Assembly: GCA_964036155.1 (NCBI GenBank)
Contig: OZ038423.1
Span: 930,001 to 994,000 of the forward strand
Reading direction: 5' to 3'
Length of the DNA: 64,000 bases
Source: Diploscapter coronatus
Taxonomy: Eukaryota > Nematoda > Chromadorea > Rhabditida > Rhabditidae
Positions 1 to 13,470 of the stretch are shown piece by piece. How positions within the stretch are numbered: position 1 is the stretch's first letter; each line of letters opens with the position of its first letter. Below the pieces are notes generated by a model. That model did not search any database. It had not been told where the DNA came from and saw only the letters and a program-made list of their open reading frames with translations. The translations under genes and the position numbers were made by a program.

Positions 1-1479
1 CCGGAAATGAGTTTAGCAAAAATGGACTAGAATTAAACTTTAACGAGACTTGACGAAATTTTCTATAACGGTTGAATTAAATTACTCGTTAACTTATAAT
101 ATGTCGTAGTAAAATTAAATTTTCATCATATCGGAGCAAAAGAAAAGTTTATGAATGAGTCATGCAAAGAGAATGATAAATGAAAGGGATGTGATAGCTA
201 AATAGCCGAGTGGTAAAATAGTGAATCTTTTTATTTTACATATAAAAAGAAAATTCATAAAGAACGCTTTTTGCCAGGCAAAAAATCGCTCGCTTCCAAT
301 ATTCCAGCTGTTTTCCAAAGTTCAAGTCGCTATGCATGGCTAAGAATGAAAAGGTACAAACGTTTTGCAGATGGTTTTTCCGTTAGGAAATACCAATTTT
401 GTACGCGTTTTTGGCCCACGCAAAATTGGGCGTCGGGTCGATTTTTATAGATGAAAACTAGCGCTTTGACGCGAATTTTGTAACTGTTCATGTGCAATTT
501 TTGCGTAATTTCTTTCTGCAGAAGGTGAAAATTCGCGCTCGGTTTTGAGGGCTATTTTAGCTAGCGACTCGCGCGCGTGGCGCTATTAAATGATCATCGT
601 CAGGGAAGAGTGAAATGTTAAAGGCTAGCGCGTATGACGAACACTTTCATCAAAGACCCCCAGGATGATTTTTTGTTTAAAAATTTAATCTATGACCGAT
701 AACCTTGCACACCGGAAAAAAAACTTTAATTTGAAAAAAGCACCTAACCTAAATGACCAATAACATAAGTTTAGTGGGAGTGAGAACTTATAAAATTGCA
801 CAAGTTGCGATTACCTAAAGCGGAAATAGAGTGACTTTGATATTTTCCGAAATACGCATTTTGACAAAAACAATGTTAAAGTGACTTTTCAGATTTCCGA
901 TATGATATCAACCAGAGACAATAGATTACCTAAATTTTCAAGAATTACTGGGAGAGTTTTAGCAGTAAGGTTACTTAAAGCACTTTTATATAGTTTTCAA
1001 ACATTCATATAATATTCTCTGAAATTAGAAGAAAAATGATCTTTCTCCTACGTCATCGCTCGCAATTGAGGAAATGTATCGTCGGAAAAAAAATACATAT
1101 AAGACCGAAAAACCCAAAAATGTACCCAAAAAGTTGTTGTTTCAAGCTAGAGTTTTTTTCCGAATTGACGTTTTAACCTTTCATATTAATTTCCTTCGAC
1201 TATTACGGTAAAATCAAAACACCCTCATTTTAGACTAAAAATTGGTTTTCGACCGATCATCAAATCTGGTTTGTTTTTCTTTCTGGATAAGGAAACAAAA
1301 TTATGCTTCAATTAAACTTCGGATAAATATATTAAATTTAAAAGTACAATAAGGGGATTCCCTGGGATTTAAGATATCAATTAATTGTATATTTAAATGT
1401 TGCGTAGTATTACACCATATATTTTGAGCGCGTACACGGTATATGAATTATAGATGTTGAAATTACTCGTACAGACTCA

Positions 1480-1570
1480 TAGAAAAAGACACCGGAACAT
1501 CGGTGTTTTTGTTCTCTTGTCTCCTCATACTATTTCTTAGAAAAACCGGTGTCCCGGTGTCTTTTCTAGG
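1480..1570. repeat. Fold-back element O
   Basis: Imperfect inverted repeat: the left arm carries AGAAAAAGACACCGGAACA and the right arm, read on the other strand, AGAAAAGACACCGGGACAC. A pyrimidine-rich spacer with CTATTTCTTAG lies in the middle. No coding capacity, single copy in this window. Confidence 0.6.
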
Positions 1571-3497
1571 AGCCCTTGTGCAAAGCGAATTGTTTAGCGT
1601 GAGACTACGTTGTTGATAATTAAATGAATTTTAAGCCTCGAAATTATACCGATTAAAATAGCCACTGCATGAATGATGGAATAGCAGCTAAAATGTGCAA
1701 AATTCAAATTTTATACTCACATCATAAAGTATTAGTTTAGTAAGCGCTGACCATTATAAGCTAGAATTCTAGCAAAGATAATGAGCCGAATAATTATCGT
1801 ATGAATATTTCTTATAATTTGAGGGCTAGAAAGTTCGACATGATGCAAGAAACATAGCGTAAAATATCGCTTTTCTAATTCATAGCTCCTTTAAAAATTC
1901 AAATTTATCTACAAATGAATAGTATGCAACGTATCTTCGTGAAAATTGTACTTTGACGCTAAAAATAAATAGAGGGTCTACAAAACTAGTCACAAAGATC
2001 ACTAGAATAGGCAAAGAAGCGGGGTGGTGGGTTGGCAAAGTCATTTATCCTAAAAGTTCGAAAAAGCAGGTGAAAATTGAAATCGGAATTAGAATAGGAC
2101 GCGCCACGTTTTCGCTTTCGATAGCTTAAAGGCTATACTAAATTTGAGCAAGAATATATATTTATTTAAAAATCTGGCGATATGGGGAGTGGTCTAAAAT
2201 ATCTTGAAGTTCAACTTCAACATTTTTAAATATTAATTATTCTAGCTTGTTTTCATCTTTTCTATAAGAAAATTTCTTTAACTTTTGAAGCTAATTAATG
2301 AAAGTAGTGCCATAACAATTCAACGAATATGCATATATTTTGGGCTAATTTAAACGGCAATGGCTTACCTATAGGGTATAGGGTAGGGATTTGGCAGTGG
2401 AATGGTGGAAATCAAACTCCTACAGCCAAGAAAATTCATATGATGATATGTTTTTTTCTTAAATATAAATTTTGTGTACTACTTTTATTAGCTGGCTTTT
2501 TGAACAAAAATCAGCTTATGAAACACTTCCCCGTTCTAAGTCTTTGGTTTTTTGCTTTCAATCAAATAATTGCCTAAACTTCTAAAAATACAGAAATTCA
2601 ACCTTGGTATATCAAAGTGTATATGAGAAAATATGCAAATCCCACTATCTTTATTCAATTTTAAGAACTTAATTCTGGGATTTGAAGCTTTGATCAACAA
2701 CTGATGACATATGAGGGAATTATGATAAGAGCCTTAATGGAGCTGCGACAATACACTCATCTTAACTATACGGGATAAAATATATGTCTGAAAACGTGCA
2801 GAACTTAAATCTTAGAATCATAGATTAGGCCTAAATATGCAAGATAATAAATTTTTCATAGAGATCTTCAGATTTTCAAGCAAATAAATGAAACTTTTAC
2901 AAATGCTCCTATTAGATAGAATCAGATCTACTGATCTTAGCTATAAGTTATGTCAAAATATTCCGGAAGACAAATTCTATTGCACAGACCCAAGTTATGC
3001 GAGAAAAGGTACGAAATTGTGGCTAATGATGCAAAATTTCGTATGATTACGCCAATGTTTGAAAATCACTCAGCGCGCATTGTGTGGTCCAGAGTTCGGA
3101 ACAAAAGCGCACTTTTTGCGTGAGTAATTCTGTCAATATTTGTGGCATTATTTCTTTGCAAAATTTCGATGGCAAAGTACACGAATCAGAGTAATCAAAT
3201 AGTCAGAGGTGTGAGCTCACTTCCGAAAGTGATAACTGATTTCTAAACCACATGATTAATCATAGGCCCCGAAAGCCGCTTCGAATAATTCTTAAAATGC
3301 AAGTTTCAAGCCAAAAGTCACATATGTTGATTTCTGCAGAAATGATATCAATCTACGAAATAGATAGCGCTAAACATGTGATTTGGAATGATTACAAAGC
3401 TATGAAATAATTGCTCGAATAATAAAAATGGACTATAATAGCATAAGATTGAATAAAAAGGAATATTTAGAAAATATAAAATCGAATATTGGAGAGT

Positions 3498-3728
3498 CCG
3501 CAATCTGGAAGGCGTGCAAAGTGATGCACGATTATTTTTCAGTGTTAGAATACGAGAAATAGTACGCGAAAGGGAGGGACTGGCCTAAAATCGACCTCCT
3601 GTATTCCACGCTCATTTCCCTTTTCCCCTGCCTCTCTCCTTTACTATCGCCTCAAAAAATGGGTGTGGAATACAAAAGGTTCCCAAAACCGTTTCTTTCT
3701 CTCCCTACTTTCGATTTCCCAGAGATCC
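3498..3728. repeat. Fold-back element C1, split by an inserted B element
   Basis: Family C ends (AATCTGGAAGGCGTGCAAAG on the left, a TTTCGATTTCCCAGA type right end) flank 3594-3680, which is a complete family B element. The C sequence stops after ACTGGCCTAAAATCG and resumes at AAACCGTTTCTTTCTC, the same junction that is uninterrupted in the copy at 22173-22327. The order of events is therefore C first, B second. Confidence 0.75.
3594..3680. repeat. Fold-back element B1, nested inside C1
   Basis: Arms CTGTATTCCACGCTC and, at the right, GGGTGTGGAATACAAAAGG form a hairpin around a pyrimidine-rich spacer. The same arms recur at 16546, 40191, 54675, 61313 and 63011. Confidence 0.75.
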
Positions 3729-6700
3729 AATCTAAAACTCGGAAATAAAATCATAGATTATGGATCTGACTCATGGAACTTTTCGAATACATGAAATTTC
3801 CACGTAAAAACCATCATCGCCGTCTACTTTTTCGATTTTGTATTTGCCAACAGCGATTTTTTGCCCTCTATTTTCCGAAGAAAGTGCTACTTTTTTTTTT
3901 CGAAAATACTCTCTCAAAATCAGCCGATCTCGGGACGGGACGACAAAATTTGTATGAATTTTTACGCGTAGGTATATCTTAGGATTACATTTAAAAAAGC
4001 CGAGCGTTTCTTTTTTTATAGACAACTCACCGAACAAATACGAAACACAAAATGATAAAAATCGGCGTTTTTGAATTTCATATTCTAAAAATCAGAAATT
4101 TGAAAATTCTCGCAACTCTGCGAAATAGTATATAGGGATATAGGAGAGGATAGATAAATGTAGGAGACATGCTCGTTCACTTTACATACTGTTTCATAAA
4201 GTGACGAGACTTCCGAATTATTCTAAAAATCTGGTTTTAAAATTTTGTATCAAATGATAGCATATTATAAATATCATCTTGATATGCTTTTTGAAATAAG
4301 GAATATGTTATCATATGATTTATGGAAAAATAATGGATCATTGTAAAAAATTGTTTGTCAAAAGTGTATTTTATATATTAAAAAGTGTTCTTTAAGTTTT
4401 GATTTACCACATGTACTTTAGATTATTTTAAAAAATATGCGCGTCTGGTGCCCTAGTATTTTTTTTACATAAAGTGGGATTTTCCTCGTTGAACTATCAT
4501 GTAAATACACCTGCGAAAATCGCTACATTTGGGTCTTTTAGGAATGCGTATTTCTAGTTCTCTCATGTCTAGAGCCCTATAGGTTAAGGCCAAAGAATGA
4601 AATTCAGGCCCATGAATTAACGCACTTTTAAATGAAAATGCTAACGAACCAGTGTGTAAAAGGCGGGAACGCTTTAACTCGATATAAATTTATAATAATG
4701 CCTATAAATGCGCCAATTTTTAAAATAGCTTAGTTTCATGGGATCAACTTTCATTATCTTTGCCCATAAAAAGCACACTTTTGAAATGTGTGCTGATCAA
4801 CATTTGTTTAAATTAGATTACTTTTGCTATAAAGGGCGTTTTAGCAAATTTCTAAAAATGCTCTTTTCAATATCAACTATCATGTTTTGAATTCATAATT
4901 TTCTTTGAAACTGCTAAATTATCCGAATGAAGACAAGTTTTCTATTTATTTGGCATGTAAGTAGAATGAGTGACCTGCAAATTCAGGCGTTTTGGGCACC
5001 TTATTTTGATGATAAGGAGTTGATCGCGACAATCTCCATGTAAAATATTTTCGAAAACGGGCGAAATTCGTCATTTCATACCAAAAACCACGAAATTTTT
5101 GCATTAATTTGATCTTGGAATCCGAACAAAAACCATATCCGAGCGCGGCCAGAAAAGTGTTTTTCACGCTTCAAAAATCCGGTGGGGGGTCCGAATTTTT
5201 CTCGGAACTTCCGGTTTCTGCGACTGTTTAAAAAGTAAACATGAGTTCACATCATATTAATAAAAAATCTGGTAAATAAATTCAATTTAAATGATTCCAG
5301 ATTTTAGCCATTTATATTTTGACAAATTTGGAATGGTCGAAAATTAAGATATACAGATTTCGCGATATAGTCAAAATGATGTGCACATATTTGGGATAAG
5401 ACAAGCTGGCTAAAAAGTCGGGGAATGAATGTTCGTTTCTACCGAATAAATTAGCTTGATTAGCATTAGCCTTATCAGTGAAATAATATCAGACTGAATG
5501 ACCTTATCAGTGTGTTGTGTATTTACAGAAACATGTGATATGTCCACAATTAGTATATGATATGAAAATTTCGAAAAACTACGTTACTTTGTATATATTA
5601 AACAACATTTATGTTATTGTAAAAAAGTGGTAAGCTTGCATTAAAATAGCGTATTTCTAGTGAAAAATTCATCTGGAAAAATAACGAAAGTTGGAAAAGA
5701 AAACTTTCAAACATATCCTACGCTAATGATCAAAAGTAGTTACCGACTTTTTTGAGAGCATTCTAAATTTTTAGTTTCTTATATCCAATCCATTTTTCGG
5801 GACTATCCCTCATCGTTTGTTGAGTTATTGATGATACATCATAAGCTAATAAGCTTAAGGCTGAATAATCTCAAAATTCGCTTCGTTTAAAATTAGCCCC
5901 CAATATTCCGCCCAAAAATGTCCTGAATAATTTCTTAAAACATCGGAAGTAAGAATTCCGAAAGTCCGGAAAATTTTTTGAATTTCGGGACTTTGTGCTT
6001 GCAAAAGTCAACGAATCAAAAACGCGCCTTGTGTAAATGGAAATTAAATTTTACGAGAACTTCGTGTGCCCATGAAATTTGTTTTAAATAGTTCAGAAAA
6101 GTGAATCTTGATATGGTTTACGACGCATTTTTATGTTTAGATTAGCACGTTGTCACCAAAATTTGCAAGGGGTCTTAACATTGCTTAACAATGTCAGCAA
6201 TTCAACATATAAATAATCACTTACACATTACAGTATATATTCGAGCCGTTAAGCCTCTTATAGCATGTTTTCTAACTTATAAATAAATATTTGCGTAATT
6301 TGAGCAAATAGGGGATTAACCTTATGTGCAGCGTGTCACTAAATCATATATTTATCCTCTATATGACCAGAAATTCGGCTTAAAAAGTGAGGGGCTAGAA
6401 TTTCATAATCACGTTCAAAAACCAAGAAGATAAGACTAGAAATGGCCGTCAATTTCGTGGAAGCGTCTCGGTCAAGTTGCAAACTGGCAAAAACTCCCTG
6501 GAACCGACAACTTATGACAGTTATAAATAAATTTTCACAGGTTATTTGCGAGAAAACCCCCACGTAAAATATTAATTCTATATGGCCAAAAAACTGAGTA
6601 ACGCGAAAGTTGGATATAAATCGAATAAGTAGTAATTTACGCAAATTAGTTGCAAATATACGTCGGTCTGGATAAGGTCTTTCGATTTCGTAGTAAATAA

Positions 6701-7345
6701 ATATATTTACGTTTTAGATTCGATTGAAATATAATAGGTCTATTATAGTTTCAATCGCAGGCCAGTAGTAGATTTAATAAAATAACGACATAAACTGGAT
6801 TAAAATGCAAAAACAACGAAAAATTGGACATATTTAGAGTCGAAATTGGATATCAGACAAAACACTAAGAAACCATATTATTTCGTATAGTACAGAAAAA
6901 ACTAGTTGAATAAGGAATGTTTTAGGAAAGTTTCTGAAATCTCACAATGCAAATTTGCAGGTTAATATAATAGCTATACGCCCCACTACTAGACCCCGCC
7001 TCAAACTGTCGGAAATTTCCGTTACATTCGTACAAAAAAATAAACGCTTGAAAATACGCGACATGTCTCCATTATTCAACTTCCGTTACACACATGTTTT
7101 TGCGCAATTTCAACCTACAGTAATTTTCCTACTATCATGTATTTGCAATCTTTTCTTCCTGCAAAAGCTTATTCCATGAATCATATGTTGTAAGCTCGTC
7201 ATAAAAATGGCAAACTGGAAATGTAGTAACCGGTAGTAATGCATTAAATAATATAATGAAGCGGAAAAATGAGCAATCCTATAATATTTCATGTATATTA
7301 GCGTTACTAATTTTCGAGAAGCAACGTTGTAAACACCTCGCGACA

Positions 7346-7490
7346 TTCAAAATCTCACGACATGCGAAATAGTGTGGGGGAAAAGAAATCCTATCAGCCA
7401 ATACCCTACTCTAATCGTACATACACACGCACACATGCACACTATTTCGCATACCTTGAGGTCTTGATGTCGTGCGGTTTTCGAATAGCC
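7346..7490. repeat. Fold-back element A7 (divergent family A)
   Basis: Inverted arms contain CGACATGCGAAATAGTGTG on the left and CACTATTTCGCATACC on the right; the right end ends in GAATAGCC like other family A copies. A CA-rich stretch near 7421-7441 forms part of the loop. Confidence 0.65.
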
Positions 7491-10489
7491 TTTTCTAGAT
7501 AAGAATAAAAATCTGAATTTAGAAAGAATTCTGAAACTTCTTTGATATTATTTTCTATGAACATATCTTGAAACATGACATTAAAATTTTTGAAAAGGCG
7601 AATTTCAAAAATTCAAAAACCCTACTTTCATATAAAAATGGAAGATTTCGACGTAAAAACTTAATCCGCTAGATAAGATCCTGTATTGACTAAGATAGGA
7701 TGAAAAATGGCTGATACCTGATTCAGATATCAGGAAAAAGCGCTGACTAAAGGTTCTATAAGTCCCATGGCCTTAGATATGATTGACTTATTCTATCAGG
7801 AATACGGTATCCGAGAAATAGTATGATTCAGAGATACAAGATTTAATCGTTCGAGTTAGCTTATCTTGAAACGCAGTTATGAGCTTTCCAAAGGCTATAT
7901 CGGATTAAGAAAAGAACTGATACACTGATAACAATAATAATCTCCTTTCCATTTTTATCATAGCCAATCTACTGATAACTTATCAAAAAATCACTGTATT
8001 ACTATAGTAAATAATGAGTACACAAGCAATGGAAAGTAGTCCCATTAATGAAGTAACGATAATGTTTAGAAATTTGAGAATATAGGTGTGACTTTAGTCG
8101 AATGATGAGAATTTCTTGAGTCATATATTAAGGGGAAAATTGGGATGAAAATAAACAATAGTCCGAATCTTAGGCCTTATATCGATAAAAACGTCACTAG
8201 ATCGCGAACCCAGAAAACGCCTTAATAGTACACAGAAACTAAGAACTTTAAAAAACAGGCTGATTTTAATGAGACGTTTCTTCAGGTTAAGCGCACTAAA
8301 AAATGCCGAAATTCTGGCCTAATCGGTTATTTTCGCGGATGAAATCATATTCTTCGAAACATTCCTAGCTAAAAGACGTTTTGATGAGTAATGCACTAAA
8401 ACTATGTGATAAATACTAAAATTGTGAGATATAGTTATGACTGGTGCATTCTAAATAATTATAAGAATGTCTAAGAGCCTAAAATTGCGGCTTTTAACGA
8501 TTAACACGTTAATAAAAATAATTTTAAACGTGCTAAAATTACATCTTTTTAGTGATTATAATATGCTAAAATACTGCTATGAATACTATCTCGAGACCTA
8601 ACTCAATGAAAACTGCCATGAGGTTAGTAGCCGAAACGTGACTTGGGTCCAAGGTACACCAATTTATTATTGAACTGATGCTAAATTTGGTCAATAATAA
8701 GTTATGAAATATTTCAGACATTTTTGATCACATATATTTCATCATATATGATCTCTAATTTCTGATTTATCGCGATGTAGCGTAGTGCTAACTTTTCCGG
8801 AGCAGTATTCAAAGATTCCTACGCGATTCACTGATAATCGGTAAAAAATTAGATTTTTGGGGCGTTATCTCCAAAAATTGCAACCCTCCGTGAAATTTTT
8901 GCACAGAAGTCGATCTAGTCCACACTCGTGATTTTATCAGTGCCAAAAATGTCGCATCAATTGAAATTTCAAAATTTGAAATAGTTGCAAAAAATTTCAA
9001 ACTATTCCAAACTTAAAATTTAGTACATCAATCGACTATTTTGCAGAATAACACATTACATTCCATTCGATTTTTAAACTACGATATTCAATAAAACTAT
9101 CAAATCCCTCTCCACCAAACTGCATACCAAAAAACTGTCTGTAAACATTCGTATTGACGTCTTTCATAATTTTTATCAAAAGACTTTTTCTTTAGCATTT
9201 TATCAAGGCCTCCACATCCTCTTAATTTTATTTTTCGACCACTTGTCAAAATCAAAGAAACGTGTTCTGATTATTCCGTCTCCACCATTAAGCGTACCTG
9301 ATCTATATTCCCTGACTATTATCAAATCAATGATAAAAAAATACCCAAACCATTTTTCATGCCCTATCCTTGATTGCGCAGCAATATTTTCTAAAGCACT
9401 TCCGATCATCTTATCGAAAATTTTAGTCTTATACTTACAGCAGATTTTCTGGCCTATTCCTAAACATAGACCAGAAAATTTAATCTACGTTTATCAATAA
9501 AGTTGGGTGCAGCTTATCAAATGTTAAATGCTGCATTCATTAGGGTTTTGTAAATGATAACGAATGGAAATTCAGCATACGTAAGAATCAAGCAAGGACT
9601 CCCGTTATCAGTGAATAATTTTCGAATAAAAGGAAAAACCTTGACTTGAAAGAGCTTAGTTTTGCTGGGTTTCGTTTCGCCAGACACGAGAAATGCTCTA
9701 CAAGATTCTTCTCCTTTCCGCCCTCGGTAGGCCAATTTCAAAACCGATAAATTGACTTTTTCGAAGTTTTTAAAATCTAAATTCTATAATTTTTGTTATA
9801 TTTTTTGCCGAAGTTTTTTTTACGTTTAAAGACAATTTTTGTTGGCAAACAATGTTTCCGAACACCAACCTTTCATATATCGTATTTTAAGGGGTTCGCT
9901 TTTTGTTAATCTTTACATTCATGACACTTTTTTAATGAAAAATAGCTGTAAATGTGCCCTTTGCCAAACATTTTCCGAGAAGTCGACACCCCGATTTTTT
10001 ATCGCAAAAAATAAATTCATTACTCCCGGCTGTTCGATACAAATTCGACTTATCCTGCATTGTACTTGTGAATAATAGCCTCCGAATTTTTGTAACTTAA
10101 AAAAGTCGAAAAAATTAGCAAAATACGATAAAAAGTGAACAAATTCGGCAACGAATTATCAAGTAACCTAAAAGTCGAGGGGTTTTGACTTTTAATTTCC
10201 TGAATATCTGAATATGTTGCCTTTTTCGGGGGTGGAATTTAAAATTTCAAAATTGAAAATGGTCTCTCAAAAAACCGGAACATAATTTAGCGTAGTTTAT
10301 TTTGAGAACAAAGAATAAAAAGTTACGCATGAAAGTCGAGACGTCTAGGTTTACGGTATCGAAAAATGTATGCTCCGAAACTTCATTCAGACAACAAATT
10401 TAAGAAAGTTGAATTTTATGCAGAAAGAGTTGCAAAGTTAATTCCATTTCTTCAAACTATAATTAAACTATAGCGTCATAATTAAAACA

Positions 10490-13339
10490 ATGCGTTTTAC
10501 TAAAATAACGCGAGTAACTTTAGCGTACGTCAGCTTCGCGGACACGTGCATTCACTGCATCTGTCTGCATGAGTCTGGATGCAAGCCGATTGGCTGCGAA
10601 ATGGACGTCGGCTCATTGAGTTGCGGTTATTTCCAGGTAAGCTCAACTAACTTAACGTCGATGCTAGTTTTGAACTTCACAAAGTTAAAATTAAGTTTGA
10701 ATTTTAAGTAGTGATATTTCAAAAGATGTCTTAAAATTCTTCATAAGGACTCTTACACTCAAAAGCTTCTGGAAGAAATAAAATTGTCTGATAAGCTCTT
10801 GATAAAGTGAAAAACCAAACACCGAAAAATTTCATAATAAAATGTAAACATCTAATGAGAGTCGATGAAAAAGCAATTTTAGATCAAACTTCCCTACTAC
10901 GAAGGTGAGTGTCACTGAAAGACATTATCGGGAAAAAAGATATTTTCAAAGACATTCCAATTATCGTTGATTGGGAGAGAACGCGTCGATATTGAAAAAT
11001 TACGCTATTCGTCTCGTTTCTCTTCTACACGGCTCACTCTATTTCGCTCCACATTCGAATTCTTATTTCTGCATGAATATATCGACTTTCTCGCCAATTA
11101 ACGATGCTAAAAGGCATTACTCATTGAAAGGCATCTATTTTCGCTTGGAAGTGCCCTTCAGTAGTTGAATTTAAGATTGCGGCCAGCCTGGAAAGAATGC
11201 TGGAGAGTCGACTGATGCCGCCTGGAAACGATGCGCAGGTATGTAGAAATTTTGATTGGGAACATCTTGTTTCCAAACCTGCCAGAAATTATTCCCAGAA
11301 AGCATCATTTATTGGAGAACAATTTTCTCCCTGGTTTGGAACGAATTATTCCAGCAAAAATATATCTAATTTAAATTAAATTTGACCCAAATTCACGATT
11401 TTCAGACGACTACAATTGTGCTCAGACCTGCGTGAACGTACGTCTAGGCTTAAATTATAGAAAAATACCGTAATCCCGGGGAGAAATCAGACGTATCAAA
11501 GTTCGAAGATAAAAGTGCATTTTCATCAGAACTTTTTTACGATTAATGGTAGGATGAGTATTTTGAAGATTTCAAAATCGCGAGTATTTTTAAAGGGTGC
11601 GCAAAAGGCTAATGACTGATATCTCATTTCCTCATAGTAACATTTCGAAAATAGACATTTACAAATGTCGAGCCAAAAATGCAGTTTTGAAGAAAGCTAC
11701 GGTAGTTTAAAATGACATCAAAGTTAACAAAAAGCAAGCGCTATTCTAGAACACAGTATGCAAAACTATGAAACTAACAATAAGCTAATAGCGCTAAGAA
11801 TGTTCTAGTTCGTTCTATTAGTTTAGCGTGCTGATTCGTTACTGCATTCCCTGATTTTTAAGCAGAAAAAAACACTATGAATCATTCATTTAAGCCAGAC
11901 ATGTTAGAAGATTTGGAACAAACTCGAGATTATGTTTTGGGATGAGATTTGATATTATGATCTAACGCACTTAGTGATTATCATAATGAACCATGTTTTA
12001 TTGGTAGCGCTGTGTTATGATGAGCAACCAAGACTAATGCTGATTAACAGTGATAATTATGAAGGTCATAATCATCATTCTATCATTTGAAGCCGAAATG
12101 ACGAAAATCCACTTTCAAAATGATTAATGGTGCTATTTAATTTCCTATTACAACTTTTTCGACAAAAAATAATGCGACCTGAGGAAGGAAGAATTTTGAT
12201 AGAAATAAACCGAAAGATTATGAAATTTCAAGAGAATCTAAAGTGAAAGGAATAACAATATATCGTTCGAGTTTTTAAAATTGTCATAAAAACGATATTT
12301 CGCCACGTGTATACCAGAGAAGCCGTCAGTTGCGAATTTTAGTTTCTGCAAAATTTGCGACATATAATTTTAAAAAGTCTGCAAAATCGTGAACTTGCAA
12401 TAACGTGATATGCATAAAACTCGTTCGAAAAGTCATATGAAATTTTGAAAGAGCTTCCTTCTAATTAAATATAGTAAAAAGTCGACATTTCGGGCATTTT
12501 TGTCATGTAAAATTGCAACTTTGATGAAGGCCATGGATTTTATCTTTACAAAAATGTACACACAAGAGCCAACATTTCAATTGCAATAAAACATAAAATA
12601 GAAGTACCTGGACTTCTACTATATCTTTTTTTTTATTTATAGGCGTCTTATAATTAGGAAAAAATTAGTTTATAAAGGTTATGATGATGAAAAGAAAAAG
12701 AACTTAGGGATATTCTACTAAAGAGGACCTTATATTATAGAGGGTCTTATATTCTAGGAATCTTCTATTAAACTACTGTAATCCAAAATTTTAGAACTAC
12801 TACAACCGCTACAAGGGCGGCTGCTCTTCGACCGGTGAGGGCACGTGCCAAATCATGGCCAGAAATCACAACGGTGGACCTAACGGATGCAGAAACTCTG
12901 GTGAGTGTCAGAAAGCCGCGCACGGTTAACCCCGCATGAAACAAGATAGTGTGCCTTATCGAGAGGCGAAAAAGAGCACTTTCTTTTCGTCTCTCGAAAA
13001 TATACACTACCTCGTTTCATGCGGTTCGAAAATGTCGCAACGTCTGAGTTTCGCGCATTTCTTAACTTCGCTCTGCACATATTATTTGCGGAACAACTTG
13101 TGTGAAAAAACTGATCCGTATTTTATAACATTTTACTCACTTTATTAGATAAATTAGGTCCCCATTTGAAAGCTGCTTCTCTAATTGGAGATTTCTTTCT
13201 AATATATTATAAAATCTAGTCGAAATTCTGAACTTTATTCGCGTATTTATTAAATGCGGGACAATTTTAAACTGATAGTTTTCCTTTAGGAACCGTTGGT
13301 TACTGGAACGTCATCCACAACTGCTGTGGCTGTTCATAA
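10490..13339 (+). CDS. Invertebrate-type (i-type) lysozyme
   Basis: Six exons with closed phases: 10490-10636, 10883-10904, 11176-11238, 11406-11437, 12795-12900, 13290-13339; 139 aa. i-type lysozymes hydrolyse peptidoglycan beta-1,4 bonds and in nematodes (ilys genes) act in digestion and antibacterial defence. The start gives a short hydrophobic leader (ITRVTLAYVSFA) before the mature Cys-rich domain. Family signatures visible: CICLHESGC with catalytic Glu28, GCEMDVGSLSCGYFQ with catalytic Asp39, then IKLPYYEDCGQPG, RNHNGGPNGC and the C-terminal HNCCGCS. Both catalytic residues are present, so it should be active. The 22-nt exon 2 is unusually small, and exon 3 uses a TTTAAG acceptor rather than a TTTCAG one. 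Introns 2 and 5 are enlarged by fold-back elements G1 and H1. The weak leader is the least certain part: an upstream coding exon is possible. AATAAA at 13465. Confidence 0.93.
10962..11106. repeat. Fold-back element G1 in lysozyme intron 2
   Basis: Arms TTGATTGGGAGAGAACG and, on the opposite strand of the right end, TTAATTGGCGAGAAAG. A second copy is at 23650-23752. It fills most of the 271-bp intron. Confidence 0.75.
12907..13047. repeat. Fold-back element H1 in lysozyme intron 5
   Basis: Hairpin with CCCGCATGAAACAAGATAGT on the left and CACTACCTCGTTTCATGCGG on the right, related to H2 at 46281 and H3 at 58105. It starts only a few bases after the exon-5 donor at 12901. Confidence 0.75.
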
Positions 13340-13464
13340 ACTGATCATCATGTTTTTTTTATCAACATGACAAATTTGAAAAAATTTTAAAAAGAAAAAA
13401 ACTGGGTATATTGGGCCCCTTAAAACCAATACATTCATGACATGTAATTTGAAAATATTTAAAA

Positions 13465-13470
13465 AATAAA
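13465..13470 (+). terminator. Candidate poly(A) signal of the lysozyme gene
   Basis: AATAAA lies 125 nt after the TAA stop, within an A-rich stretch. Confidence 0.4.

Larger units (their letters stand above)
1..10489. other. Gene-poor AT-rich region
   Basis: No open frame longer than about 100 codons here resembles a known family, and I found no exon chain with consistent splice phases on either strand. The content is AT-rich spacer with three fold-back elements listed separately (1480-1570, 3498-3728 nested, 7346-7490). It could hold distal regulatory sequence of the lysozyme gene or single-exon ncRNA genes that I cannot recognise. Confidence 0.5.

Noticed and set aside
201..225. tRNA-like AGCCGAGTGGTAAAATAG
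   Set aside because: Resembles a Ser/Leu tRNA D-arm but there is no T-arm or acceptor pairing around it.
9243..9500. 85-codon plus-strand frame beginning MSKSKKRVLIIPSP
   Set aside because: No family recognised, no flanking exons, overlapping minus frame equally open; AT-rich chance frame more likely.
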